This document shows positions 45,301 through 53,695 of a DNA stretch of 64,000 nucleotides, one piece after another. Source of the DNA: Mycobacterium sp. ACS4054 (GTDB lineage: Bacteria > Actinomycetota > Actinomycetes > Mycobacteriales > Mycobacteriaceae); NCBI RefSeq assembly GCF_001667275.1, contig NZ_LZHV01000036.1:1-64000 (forward strand), in the 5' to 3' direction. The stretch's first letter is position 1. Every line of letters begins with the position of its first letter. The notes below the pieces were generated by a model. That model was not told the DNA's origin and ran no database searches. It worked only from the letters and a program-made list of their open reading frames with translations. A program made the position numbers and the translations under genes.

Positions 45301-46430
45301 GAAAGTCCTTCCGAATACGTGGCGCCATACGTTGCACCCAAGTGGGCCAGCTGGGCCGCGGCCGGGCCGAGCGTGAGCTCGTTGTGCTTGGCCCACAAGA
45401 AATACCGATGCAGGGGGTAGGTGGTGTCGATGCCGATGCCGCCGTGGACGTGCTGGGCGGTGGCGGCGACGCGGGCGCCGGCCTCGGCGGCCCAGAACTT
45501 CGCGATGCGCGCGGCGCGATGGGTTTGCGCCAAGGGCCGACCGTCCGCGATCAGCCAGGCCGCATGCCACGTCGTCCACCGGATCGCCTCGACATCGATG
45601 AAGGCATCGGCCATGCGCTGTTGCACGGCCTGGAAGCTGCCGATGGGCCGGCCGAATTGCTCTCGGCCGCTGGTATATTCGGCCGCGATCCGCAGGGCGC
45701 GCTCCGCGACACCGAGCTGGATCGCGCACAGCGCGACCAGCGCGCGGGTGCGCAGCGACTCGATCAGGTCGGGCCCGGCGATCCGGTCGGCGTCCGAAAC
45801 CGTTGCGCCGTCCAGGTATACGTCGGCGTGCGGCTCGCGGTTGGTGGTGGCCGCCGGCCGGATCTCGACGCCGTTGGCGTCGGCCGGCAACAGAAACAGG
45901 GCCGCCTCCCCGCCGTCGATGGAGGCCGGGACCAGTACGGTGTCGGCGAGCTGGGCGGCCGGGACCAGTTCCTTGGCGCCGTCGAGCCGCCAGTTGCCGC
46001 CGTCGCGGCGCGCGGTGGTCGCGGGAGCCGTCGCGTCGGAGCGGCCCGGCTCGGCCAGTCCCGCGGTGAGGATGCGGTCCCCGGCGACGACGCCCGGCAG
46101 GAAACGTTGCCGCTGTTCGGGATTGCCGTGGCGCGCGATGGGGTCGGCCCCCAGGACCAGCGTGGCGTAGGCCGGCACCGGCGCGACCGCCCAGCCGACC
46201 TCGGCCAAGAGCACGCCGAGCTCGACGAAGCCGCCGCCGGTCCCGCCCACCGATTCCGGCAGCGCGGTGCCCAGCAGGTCAGCGGTCGCCAGTTCCCGCC
46301 ACAGTGCCTCGTCGAAGCGGACCTCGCCGGCCTCCAACTCGGCCAGGCGCTCCGGTGCCGCCCGGCGCTCGAAGAGGTCGCGGGCGAGCTTGGAGATGGT
46401 CTCCTGCTCCTCGGTGAAGGTGAAGTCCAT
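45297..46430 (-). CDS. Acyl-CoA dehydrogenase, small-type subunit
   Basis: A 377-residue flavoprotein with the ACAD fold: N-terminal helical domain (MDFTFTEEQETISKLARDLF), a middle beta domain and a C-terminal helical domain (GREQFGRPIGSFQAVQQRMA, then HVHGGIGIDTTYPLHRYFLW). It probably desaturates an acyl-CoA. Steroid-type ACADs of mycobacteria are alpha2beta2 heteromers of two different genes; a second ACAD gene (47399-48598) lies in the same operon, so the pair likely forms one enzyme, like FadE28-FadE29. It starts 10 bp after the DUF35 gene. Confidence 0.88.
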   Translation of the reverse strand: MDFTFTEEQETISKLARDLFERRAAPERLAELEAGEVRFDEALWRELATADLLGTALPESVGGTGGGFVELGVLLAEVGWAVAPVPAYATLVLGADPIARHGNPEQRQRFLPGVVAGDRILTAGLAEPGRSDATAPATTARRDGGNWRLDGAKELVPAAQLADTVLVPASIDGGEAALFLLPADANGVEIRPAATTNREPHADVYLDGATVSDADRIAGPDLIESLRTRALVALCAIQLGVAERALRIAAEYTSGREQFGRPIGSFQAVQQRMADAFIDVEAIRWTTWHAAWLIADGRPLAQTHRAARIAKFWAAEAGARVAATAQHVHGGIGIDTTYPLHRYFLWAKHNELTLGPAAAQLAHLGATYGATYSEGLS

Positions 46431-46440
46431 CAGCGCTCGC

Positions 46441-46839
46441 CTAGCTCGCCGGCCGGAACTGGTGCAGCACCAGGTCGTTATCGAAATCCTGGTAGTACAC
46501 CTCGACCGGCATTCCGGTTGTCACGTCGCCCGGGTCGATGCCGGTCAGGTTGGACACCAGCCGGATTCCCTCCTCGAGTTCCACGAGCACGACCACGTAC
46601 GGATATTCGAAGAACGGAAACTTCGGCTCGTGCGGCATCACGTAGCTGTAGACGGTGCCGCGGCCCGACGACTCGACCGTGTCCCAGTCCAGGGAACGGC
46701 AGTGCGGGCACATGGGTCGCGGCGGGTGCCGCAGCTGTCCGCATCCGCCGCAGCGCTGGATCAGGAGTTTGTTCTCCCGCAACCCGTTCCAGAAGAATTC
46801 GGTGTCTTTGGTGATGGCCGGCGCCAGTCGGGTGGCCAT
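46441..46839 (-). CDS. DUF35 OB-fold/zinc-ribbon protein (ChsH2 C-terminal-like)
   Basis: A 132-residue DUF35 protein. An N-terminal helix (FFWNGLRENKLLIQRC) leads into a rubredoxin-like zinc ribbon with C30, C33, C44 and C47, then an OB-fold (GRGTVYSYVMPHEP to LVSNLTGI). These domains bind acyl-CoA and activate thiolase-fold partners; the Ltp-like protein at 43676 is the obvious partner. In the cholesterol operon the same domain is fused to a MaoC domain in ChsH2; here it is a separate gene that overlaps the MaoC gene by one base (TGATG). Confidence 0.9.
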   Translation of the reverse strand: MATRLAPAITKDTEFFWNGLRENKLLIQRCGGCGQLRHPPRPMCPHCRSLDWDTVESSGRGTVYSYVMPHEPKFPFFEYPYVVVLVELEEGIRLVSNLTGIDPGDVTTGMPVEVYYQDFDNDLVLHQFRPAS

Positions 46840-47384
46840 CAGCGCTCCGGCCGAAATCGCAGCACTCGGAATCGCTGGCGTCCCAGCACCTCACCGTTCT
46901 GGTCGGTGTAGGTCGTGAGCCAGGTCAGGAAGAACCCGGTGCCCAGCGCCGTCTTCTTTTCCTCGGAAACCGTTTCGTAGACGGTCGTCGCGCTGATGAC
47001 GTCGCCCAGTCGCGGGTAGCGCTCGATCTCGAACTCCGAGTTGGTGGCGACCGTGCTGGTGTAGCCGGCCTCGTCGAGGAACGCCGTTGGGTTGCTTTTG
47101 ATTTCGATGGGCGCGCCGCCACGTTCACCGATGCCCTCCAGGATGGGCGACGGCATCGTCCAGGTCTGCAGCATCACCGGCGGCGACACGATGCCGCCGA
47201 ACCGCGACGTCTCGGCGAACTCGGGGTCGAGGTAGACGGGGTTCATGTCGGCCATCGCGTAGGCCCAGTGCCGGATCATCGGCTGGTTGACCGGATCCGG
47301 GGCCACTGACGGCTTTCCGGTGCCGCCGGTCGGCTGGCCGACGAGGGCCCGCACCTTGGCGCTGACGGTTTCTGAGTCGGTCAC
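46839..47384 (-). CDS. MaoC-family protein with degenerate dyad (ChsH2 N-terminal-like)
   Basis: A 181-residue hot-dog-fold protein resembling the N-terminal MaoC domain of ChsH2. At the dyad position it has D46 but Y51 in ADMNPVYLDPEFA, so the catalytic His is missing and it is probably a structural or substrate-binding half. It would pair with the intact MaoC at 44842-45300 to form a heteromeric enoyl-CoA hydratase for bulky substrates. GTG 47384 has AGGAGGA ten bases upstream. Confidence 0.85.
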   Translation of the reverse strand: MTDSETVSAKVRALVGQPTGGTGKPSVAPDPVNQPMIRHWAYAMADMNPVYLDPEFAETSRFGGIVSPPVMLQTWTMPSPILEGIGERGGAPIEIKSNPTAFLDEAGYTSTVATNSEFEIERYPRLGDVISATTVYETVSEEKKTALGTGFFLTWLTTYTDQNGEVLGRQRFRVLRFRPER

Positions 47385-47398
47385 GTGCTGCTGTCCTC

Positions 47399-48598
47399 CT
47401 ACTGTGCGGTGGCGCGAAGATCACGGGGAGCTCGCGGCATGCCCAATCCGGCCATGGCGATGATGTCACGCTGAATCTCGTTGGCGCCGCCGCCGAAGGT
47501 GTTGATCACCGCCTGACGGTACGCGGATTCCAGGGCGCCGCGCAGGGGCGCGCCGGGCCCGCGGCGCACGCCGTTGCGGTCGAGCACCTCGAGCAGCTGG
47601 CGGGCGACCTGCTGGGTGAGCTCGGTGCCGAACACCTTGGCCGCCGACGCTTCCCCCATGCTGAGCACGCCCTTGGTCATCGCGGCGTTCACCCGCAGGT
47701 TCACCAGTTTGTAGGCGGCCACCTGGGCCTCGACCCGCGCCAGCGCGAGCTGCACCCACGGCTGGTCGATCACGCGGGCGCCGTCGAACTCGGTGTTGGT
47801 GGCCCACTGCAGCGTCCGCTCGAACAGCGGTTCCAGCGCGCCGAGATTGCCCAGCGCCGCCCGCTCGAAATTCAGCTGCGTGGTGATCAGCTGCCAGCCC
47901 TGGTTCTCACCGCCCACCAGCGCGCTGGCCGGCACCCGGACGTTGTCGTAGAACGTGTAGAACGTGGAGATGCCCGGCATGGTGTGCAGCGGCTGCCAGG
48001 AGAACCCGGGCGACGAGGTGGGCACGATCAGGATCGAAATGCCCTTGTGCTTCTTGGCGTTCGGGTCGGTGCGCGCGGCCAGCCAGATGTAATCGGCGTA
48101 GGCCGCGCCGCTGGTGAACATCTTCTGGCCGTTGATCACCCATTCTGAATCGGCGTCGTTCGCCTCTCGAACCGCGGTGGTGCGCAGACCCGCCAGATCG
48201 CTGCCGGCCTCCGGTTCGGAGTAGCCGATCGCGAACTCAACGCTGCCGTCCAGGATCGCGGGCAGGAACCGCTGTTTCTGCTCCTCGGTGCCGCACTGCA
48301 TCAGCGTCGGCCCGACGGTATTCAGCGTCACCAGCGGGATGGGGGCGTTGACCCGCCGCGCCTCCTCGGAGAAGATGAACTGCTCTATCGCCGAGAAACC
48401 GCGTCCGCCATACTCTTTGGGCCAGCCGACGCCGAGCAGGTCGGCCGCGGCCAGGGCCCGCACACATTCCCGGACGGCGGGGCCACCCTCGATGTTCTCG
48501 CCGATCGCGGCGCTGCGCTCGGGCGTCATCACCTGCTCCAGCGTCGCGCGGATCTCGGCGCGCAGCTGCTCCTGCTCGGGTGAATACTCCAGATCCAT
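47399..48598 (-). CDS. Acyl-CoA dehydrogenase, large-type subunit
   Basis: A 399-residue acyl-CoA dehydrogenase. Conserved segments are FAIGYSEPEAGSDLAGLRTT, VINGQKMFTSGA (flavin and substrate binding) and the C-terminal INTFGGGANEIQRDIIA, where a Gly sits at the position often occupied by the catalytic Glu in MCAD-type enzymes. It likely forms a heterotetramer with the second ACAD of the operon. ATG 48598 overlaps the P450 stop by one base. Confidence 0.9.
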   Translation of the reverse strand: MDLEYSPEQEQLRAEIRATLEQVMTPERSAAIGENIEGGPAVRECVRALAAADLLGVGWPKEYGGRGFSAIEQFIFSEEARRVNAPIPLVTLNTVGPTLMQCGTEEQKQRFLPAILDGSVEFAIGYSEPEAGSDLAGLRTTAVREANDADSEWVINGQKMFTSGAAYADYIWLAARTDPNAKKHKGISILIVPTSSPGFSWQPLHTMPGISTFYTFYDNVRVPASALVGGENQGWQLITTQLNFERAALGNLGALEPLFERTLQWATNTEFDGARVIDQPWVQLALARVEAQVAAYKLVNLRVNAAMTKGVLSMGEASAAKVFGTELTQQVARQLLEVLDRNGVRRGPGAPLRGALESAYRQAVINTFGGGANEIQRDIIAMAGLGMPRAPRDLRATAQ

Positions 48599-49773
48599 CA
48601 GGCCCCCAGCCGCACGGGCATCCGCTTGACCCCGGGCACCATGGTGGCGCGCATCCGGTCCACCGCACCCACCAGCTCCAGGTGGGGGAAGCGGCGCAGC
48701 AACTCGTCGAACAGCACGCACGCCTCCAGCCGCGCCAATTGTGCACCCACGCAAGAATGTTCACCACACCCGAACGCGATGTGCGGGTTGGGGTGCCGGG
48801 TCACCCTGAACTCCTCGGAGTCGGGCCCGAAGATGTCCTCGTCCCGGTTGGCGGACCCGTAGAGCATCACCACCACGTCGCCCGCGGCGATCCGCTGCCC
48901 GCGGATCTCGACGTCGGTGGTCGCGGTGCGGGCCATGTGGACCACGGGGCTGTTCCACCGCAACATTTCCTCGACGGCGCCCGGGATCAGCGCGGGATTC
49001 TCGGCCAGCAGGCGGCATTGGTCGGGGTGGGCGATCAGCGCGCAGGTGCCCAGCGCGATCAGGTTGCGGGTGGTCTCGTTGCCCGCGACCAACAGCAGGA
49101 AGGCGAAGTTGAGCAGGTCTTCGTCGGTGAGGCGAACCCCTTCGATCTCGGCCCCGGCCAGAACCGACAACAGGTCGTCGCGCGGGTCGGTTCGCCGGGC
49201 CGCGATCAACTTCTGGAAGTACTCGAACAGCTGACCCATGGCCACCAGGGGGTCGAGTTCGATCTCCGGGTCCGCGGTGCCGGTGGCGGCGTCCGACCAC
49301 GCGCGGAATTGCTCCCAGTCGTCGGGCGGCGCGCCGATCAGTTCGGCGATCATCCGGGTGGGCAGCGGAGCCGCGATCTCCTCGGCGAACTCGTGGACGG
49401 AATCGGGTCGGACGTCGTCGAGGATGCCTCGCACGATCTCGCGAATCTTCGGCTCCAGGACCGCCACCCGCCGCCGGGTGAACCCCGAGTTGATCAACTT
49501 GCGCATCTGCCGGTGCCGCGGCGGGTCGGTGAAGATCAAGCTGCCCGGCTGGACCGGGCTCGGCTGTTGGGGATCGGGGATGGTGATGCCCTTGGTCGAC
49601 GAGAACAGCGCCGGGTTGCTCGACACGAACCGGATGTCCTCGTACTTCAGCAGCGCCCAGAAGTTGGTGACGTCGTTCCAGCACACCGGCTCCGTTGCGC
49701 GCAGCTCGCGGTAGGCCGGGTAGGGATCGCCCGCGTAGAAGTCGGGGGAGTGCAGTGGAAAAGTGGTCCGCAC
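48598..49773 (-). CDS. Cytochrome P450
   Basis: A 391-residue soluble bacterial P450, first gene of the catabolic operon. The haem ligand is Cys341 in FGCGEHSCVGAQLAR. The I-helix has AGNETTRN (Asn-Glu in place of the usual x-Asp/Glu), and the K-helix has EEMLR. By analogy with CYP125 in the igr operon it may hydroxylate and oxidise the end of an alkyl side chain to a carboxylate for CoA activation. GTG 49773 was chosen because GGGAGG lies just upstream; the longer ATG 49803 start would place the palindrome at 49799-49819 inside the coding region. Redox partners are not adjacent, but fdxC is in the window. Confidence 0.9.
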   Translation of the reverse strand: MRTTFPLHSPDFYAGDPYPAYRELRATEPVCWNDVTNFWALLKYEDIRFVSSNPALFSSTKGITIPDPQQPSPVQPGSLIFTDPPRHRQMRKLINSGFTRRRVAVLEPKIREIVRGILDDVRPDSVHEFAEEIAAPLPTRMIAELIGAPPDDWEQFRAWSDAATGTADPEIELDPLVAMGQLFEYFQKLIAARRTDPRDDLLSVLAGAEIEGVRLTDEDLLNFAFLLLVAGNETTRNLIALGTCALIAHPDQCRLLAENPALIPGAVEEMLRWNSPVVHMARTATTDVEIRGQRIAAGDVVVMLYGSANRDEDIFGPDSEEFRVTRHPNPHIAFGCGEHSCVGAQLARLEACVLFDELLRRFPHLELVGAVDRMRATMVPGVKRMPVRLGA

Positions 49774-49798
49774 GGCGGCCTCCCTGGACAGGCGATCC

Positions 49799-49819
49799 GA
49801 CACATCTATGCAATGTGTC
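49799..49819. promoter_or_regulatory. Perfect 7-7-7 palindrome, candidate TetR operator
   Basis: GACACAT (49799-49805), a 7-base spacer, and ATGTGTC (49813-49819) form a perfect inverted repeat 26 bp upstream of the P450 start and within the divergent promoter shared with the aldehyde dehydrogenase gene. Its size suits a TetR dimer such as the one encoded at the operon's end. Confidence 0.6.
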
Positions 49820-49906
49820 TTGCGGCCTTGTGTCTACTCGCCCCGCCCGACGCTGTCAATACCGCCGCGAAACGTGAAAATAGCGCGCAATTCGCGCAGT
49901 TAGTGA

Positions 49907-49935
49907 TTGACGGCAACGGGGCATGGGTGTACACC
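49907..49935 (+). promoter_or_regulatory. Possible promoter of the aldehyde dehydrogenase operon
   Basis: TTGACG (49907-49912) and TACACC (49930-49935) with a 17-bp spacer lie about 40 bp before the ATG at 49973. The -10 match is weak. Confidence 0.35.
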
Positions 49936-49972
49936 AAGTGGTTAGATGACCGACATTCGGGTGAGGAAGCGC

Positions 49973-51442
49973 ATGACCGAGCTACAAACTCCGCGGTCCC
50001 TTGTCGACACCTATCAGCTCTACATCGACGGGCGATGGGTCGAGCCGGAGGACGGTCGCTACGACGACATCAACCCGGCCACCGAGCGGCCCATCGGCAC
50101 CGCCCCCGACGCGAGCGTCGCCCAGGTCGGCGCGGCGATCGACGCCGCCCGCCGGGCCTTCGACGACGGACCTTGGGGCGCAACGGGTCCCGAGCAGCGG
50201 GCCGGCTGCCTCAATCAGCTCGGCGCGGCGCTGCTGAAGCACGCCGACGAGATCTTCGCGCTGTCCCAGATCGAGTGGGGCTGCGTCGGCAACGAGCGCA
50301 TGATGCAGATCGACGGCGCGGGCTACATGTCGATGCACGCGGCCCAGCTCGCCACCAAGCTGGTCGACGAGCCGGTCACCGGCATCGGCGCCGGAACGAC
50401 GCTGCTGCGCCACGAGCCGCTGGGCGTCGTATCGATCCTGACGCCGTGGAACTTCCCGCACTGCCTCAACGTCATGAAGGTGAACAACGCGCTGGCCGCC
50501 GGCAACACCGTCGTGCTCAAGCCGTCGCCGCTGACGCCGTTGGCCGGGCTCGCGCTGGCGCGCATCATCGACGAGGAGACCGACATCCCGCCGGGCGTGG
50601 TCAACGTCGTCACCCCCTCGGGGCTCGACGCCGCCAAACTGCTCACCACGGATCCGCGCATCGACATGATCAGCTTCACCGGCAGCTCGGCCGTCGGGTG
50701 TGAGGTCATGCGGTCCGCGGGCGACGCCATGAAGCGGCTCCTGCTCGAGTGCGGCGGGAAGTCGGCCAGCATCATCCTCGACGACACGCAGGTGACCGAC
50801 GAGATGCTGCGGCAGATGCTGTTCGATTGCTGCTCGTTGCATGCCGGGCAGGCCTGCATCCTGCACAGCCGGCTGCTGCTGCCCGATTCGCTGCACGACG
50901 ACATCGTCGACCGGCTCGTCGCGCTGGCCCGCGACGTCAAGGTCGGCGACCCCAACGACCCGACCGTGCAAATGGGGCCGCTCATCAGCGCGGCCCAACG
51001 TGACCGGGTGCAGGCCCACGTCGACGGCGCGGTCAACGACGGGGCCAAGCTGGCGACGGGCGGGGGCCGCCCGGCCGGCCTGGATGTCGGCTACTACTTC
51101 GAGCCGACGATTCTCACCGGCGTGCAACCGGATTCGACGATCGCGCAGGAGGAAGTGTTCGGACCGGTGCTGTCGGTGTTGCGCTACCGCGACGACGACG
51201 ACGCCGTCGCGATCGCGAACAACTCGTGCTACGGGCTCTCCGGCGCGGTGTGGGGCACCGACGTGGACCGGGCCGTCGCGATCGCCCGGCGCATGCGCAC
51301 GGGTCAGGTCGCCGTCAACGGCATCGGGCCGGGTGACGCGCCGTTCGGCGGCTTCAAGCTGAGCGGGTTCGGGCGGGAGAGCGGCGGGATCAGCGGGCTG
51401 CACCAGTACATGGAGGTGAAGGCCATCGGGATCCCGGCATGA
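49973..51442 (+). CDS. Aldehyde dehydrogenase
   Basis: A 489-residue NAD(P)-dependent aldehyde dehydrogenase. Catalytic Cys295 is in LHAGQACILHSR and the general base Glu259 in LLECGGKSAS; TPWNFPH, SFTGSSAVG and EEVFGPVLSV are classic. It probably oxidises an aldehyde produced from the alcohol dehydrogenase or P450 product to an acid, which the coupled CoA-transferase could then activate. ATG 49973 is preferred because GAGGAA lies upstream; ATG 49946 would add nine residues. The stop overlaps the CoA-transferase start (ATGA). It is divergent from the P450 operon. Confidence 0.9.
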   Translation: MTELQTPRSLVDTYQLYIDGRWVEPEDGRYDDINPATERPIGTAPDASVAQVGAAIDAARRAFDDGPWGATGPEQRAGCLNQLGAALLKHADEIFALSQIEWGCVGNERMMQIDGAGYMSMHAAQLATKLVDEPVTGIGAGTTLLRHEPLGVVSILTPWNFPHCLNVMKVNNALAAGNTVVLKPSPLTPLAGLALARIIDEETDIPPGVVNVVTPSGLDAAKLLTTDPRIDMISFTGSSAVGCEVMRSAGDAMKRLLLECGGKSASIILDDTQVTDEMLRQMLFDCCSLHAGQACILHSRLLLPDSLHDDIVDRLVALARDVKVGDPNDPTVQMGPLISAAQRDRVQAHVDGAVNDGAKLATGGGRPAGLDVGYYFEPTILTGVQPDSTIAQEEVFGPVLSVLRYRDDDDAVAIANNSCYGLSGAVWGTDVDRAVAIARRMRTGQVAVNGIGPGDAPFGGFKLSGFGRESGGISGLHQYMEVKAIGIPA

Positions 51443-53646
51443 CGGGACCCCTCGCCGGGCTCCACGTCGTCGAACTCGCCACCGAGATCTCAGGCCCTTA
51501 CGCGGCAAAGCTTTTCGTCGACCTCGGCGCCGAGGTCACCAAGATCGAGCCGCCCGACGGGGACCCGCTGCGCCACTGGGGCCCGTTTCCCCACGGGGTA
51601 CCGGACCCCGAGCGCTCCGGCATGTTCGCCTACCTGAACGCCGGCAAGCGAATTGCGCCGTTTGCCGATGCCCGCGAGCTGATCGCGGGCGCGCACCTGC
51701 TCATCGAGAACTTCCCGCCCGGAACGCTGGAGGGCTGGGGATTCGGCCGCGACAGGCTCGGCGAAATCAACCCAAACCTGGTGCTGCTGCGGATCTCCGC
51801 GTTCGGGCAGTCCGGCCCGTGGCGGGACCGGCCGGCCACCTCCCTGACCCTGCAGGCGGCGTCGGGCTGGGTCAGCGCCCGCGACCCCGACCGCCCACCC
51901 GTGCAGGTGGGCGCGCGGATCGCCGAGTACGTCGCGGGAGCCTACGGTGCGCTGGGCGCGTTGACCGCCCTGCGTTGCCCTTCCGATGATGTTGTGCTGG
52001 TCGATGTTTCGGAATTCGAATCGTTGCTGTCGACGCTGCCGTATCCCATGCTGATGGCCCAGAAGATGCAGAGCCTCGGCTTGCCCGCCAACGCTCGCGG
52101 CGCTCCCATGCTCGGGGTGGTCCGCGCCGCCGACGGCTGGGTCGGAATCAACTGCCTGACGGGCCAGCATTGGCTGGACGTGTGCGCGATGCTCGGCCTG
52201 CCCGAGTTCGGCGAGCAGCAGATCCCGATCATGCTGGGCGGCCCGGAACGCGCCGAATTCTATTCGCGCGCAGAGCCATTGCTCGCCGAGCAGACCGTCG
52301 CCGAGATCGTCGACCTGAGCCAGGCAATGCGGATCCCGGCCACCCCGGTCAACGACGGGGCCACCGTGGGTGAATGTCCGCAATACGCCAAGCGCGAGTT
52401 TTTCTTAGATGGTGGGGGCTTCCGACGCCCCGGCGCGCCGTTCCGGCTCACCAAAGGCCCTGCGGCGCCGCATCATTCGGTGCCACCTCGGGGGTCGGGC
52501 GCCGTTGCGTTCGCCAAGCTGAAGGTGCTCGACCTGAGCACATTCTGGGCGGGTGCGTACCTGACCTGCTATCTGGGCGCGTTCGGCGCCGACATCCTCA
52601 AGGTCGAGTCGATCCAGCGGCCCGACGGTTTTCGCTACTCCGGCGCGTTTCCCTTCGAGGGTGACGACTGGTACGAGCGCAGCGGCCTATGGCAGGCCAC
52701 CAACCTGAACAAGAAAGACCTCACGCTGGACCTGACCTCGCAGCGCGGGCTGGAAATTGTCCGGCGGCTGGCCGCGCAGGCCGACGTTGTCGTGGAGAAC
52801 TTTTCACCGCGGGTGGTGGAGCAGTTCGGTCTGGACTACGAGTCGCTGGTAGCGCTGAAGCCCGACGTGATCATGGTCCGGATGCCGGGTTTCGGTCTGC
52901 AGGGCCCCTGGCGCGATTACGTGGGGTGGGCGTTGAACTTCGAGCAGACCGGGGGGATGTCGGCGGTCACCGGGTATCCGGACGGGCCGCCGTGCAACCC
53001 GCAGGGGCCCGCCGATCCCGTCGTCGGCGTGCACGCCGGGGTCGCGCTGCTGGCGGCGCTCGAGCACCGGCGCCGCACCGGGGAGGGCCAGCTGATCGAG
53101 GTCGCCCAGATCGAGGTCGCCGCCGCCGTGACCGCCGAACCGGTGATCGAGTACTCGATGAACGGCATAGTGCAAGGGCGGCAGGGCAACCGCCGGCGCG
53201 GCTACCTGCAGGGCGTCTACCCGACGAACGAGGACGACGTGTGGGTGGCGCTGTCGCTGCCCGACGAGGGGCAGCTCGACCACGACGTGTTCGACGAGCT
53301 GGTCGCCGCCTGGACCCGCGGCCAGGACGCCGCGGCCATCATGGAAACCCTGCACGCGCAACGCATTCCGGCCGAACGCGTGATCACCGGCGAGCGCATG
53401 TATGAGATCGCCCAGCTCGACGCCCGCGGCTACTACCAGGAGCTCGTCCACCCGATCACCGGACCGCACCGCTATCCGGGCTGGCCGTTTCGCATCACGC
53501 CCGGGCCGGCCCGCCACCACCATGCCGCCCCGCCGACCCTGGGCCAGCACAACGACGAGGTGCTGGCCGGTCTGGGCCTGTCCGCGGACGAGGTCGCGGG
53601 CCTGCGGGCCGAGAAGGTCATCGGTGAGCGGCCGCTCAACGCCTGA
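51439..53646 (+). CDS. Tandem-domain class III (CaiB/BaiF) CoA-transferase
   Basis: A 735-residue protein with two full CaiB/BaiF domains, about residues 1-345 and 360-735. Each begins with the CoA-binding fold (LAGLHVVELATEISGPYAAK; FAKLKVLDLSTFWAGAYLTC). Class III enzymes use an Asp as acyl carrier. Domain 2 has Asp in ADPVVGVHAG at the expected place, while domain 1 has Glu in ARIAEYVAGAYGA, so only domain 2 may be catalytic. Fused twins of this kind occur in actinobacterial steroid and terpenoid loci. It likely moves CoA between pathway acids. It is translationally coupled to the aldehyde dehydrogenase. Confidence 0.88.
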   Translation: MTGPLAGLHVVELATEISGPYAAKLFVDLGAEVTKIEPPDGDPLRHWGPFPHGVPDPERSGMFAYLNAGKRIAPFADARELIAGAHLLIENFPPGTLEGWGFGRDRLGEINPNLVLLRISAFGQSGPWRDRPATSLTLQAASGWVSARDPDRPPVQVGARIAEYVAGAYGALGALTALRCPSDDVVLVDVSEFESLLSTLPYPMLMAQKMQSLGLPANARGAPMLGVVRAADGWVGINCLTGQHWLDVCAMLGLPEFGEQQIPIMLGGPERAEFYSRAEPLLAEQTVAEIVDLSQAMRIPATPVNDGATVGECPQYAKREFFLDGGGFRRPGAPFRLTKGPAAPHHSVPPRGSGAVAFAKLKVLDLSTFWAGAYLTCYLGAFGADILKVESIQRPDGFRYSGAFPFEGDDWYERSGLWQATNLNKKDLTLDLTSQRGLEIVRRLAAQADVVVENFSPRVVEQFGLDYESLVALKPDVIMVRMPGFGLQGPWRDYVGWALNFEQTGGMSAVTGYPDGPPCNPQGPADPVVGVHAGVALLAALEHRRRTGEGQLIEVAQIEVAAAVTAEPVIEYSMNGIVQGRQGNRRRGYLQGVYPTNEDDVWVALSLPDEGQLDHDVFDELVAAWTRGQDAAAIMETLHAQRIPAERVITGERMYEIAQLDARGYYQELVHPITGPHRYPGWPFRITPGPARHHHAAPPTLGQHNDEVLAGLGLSADEVAGLRAEKVIGERPLNA

Positions 53647-53695
53647 GGCCGGTGAGCATTTCGTAAACTCCCCCGTCACATGCGAGGCTGCTGAC

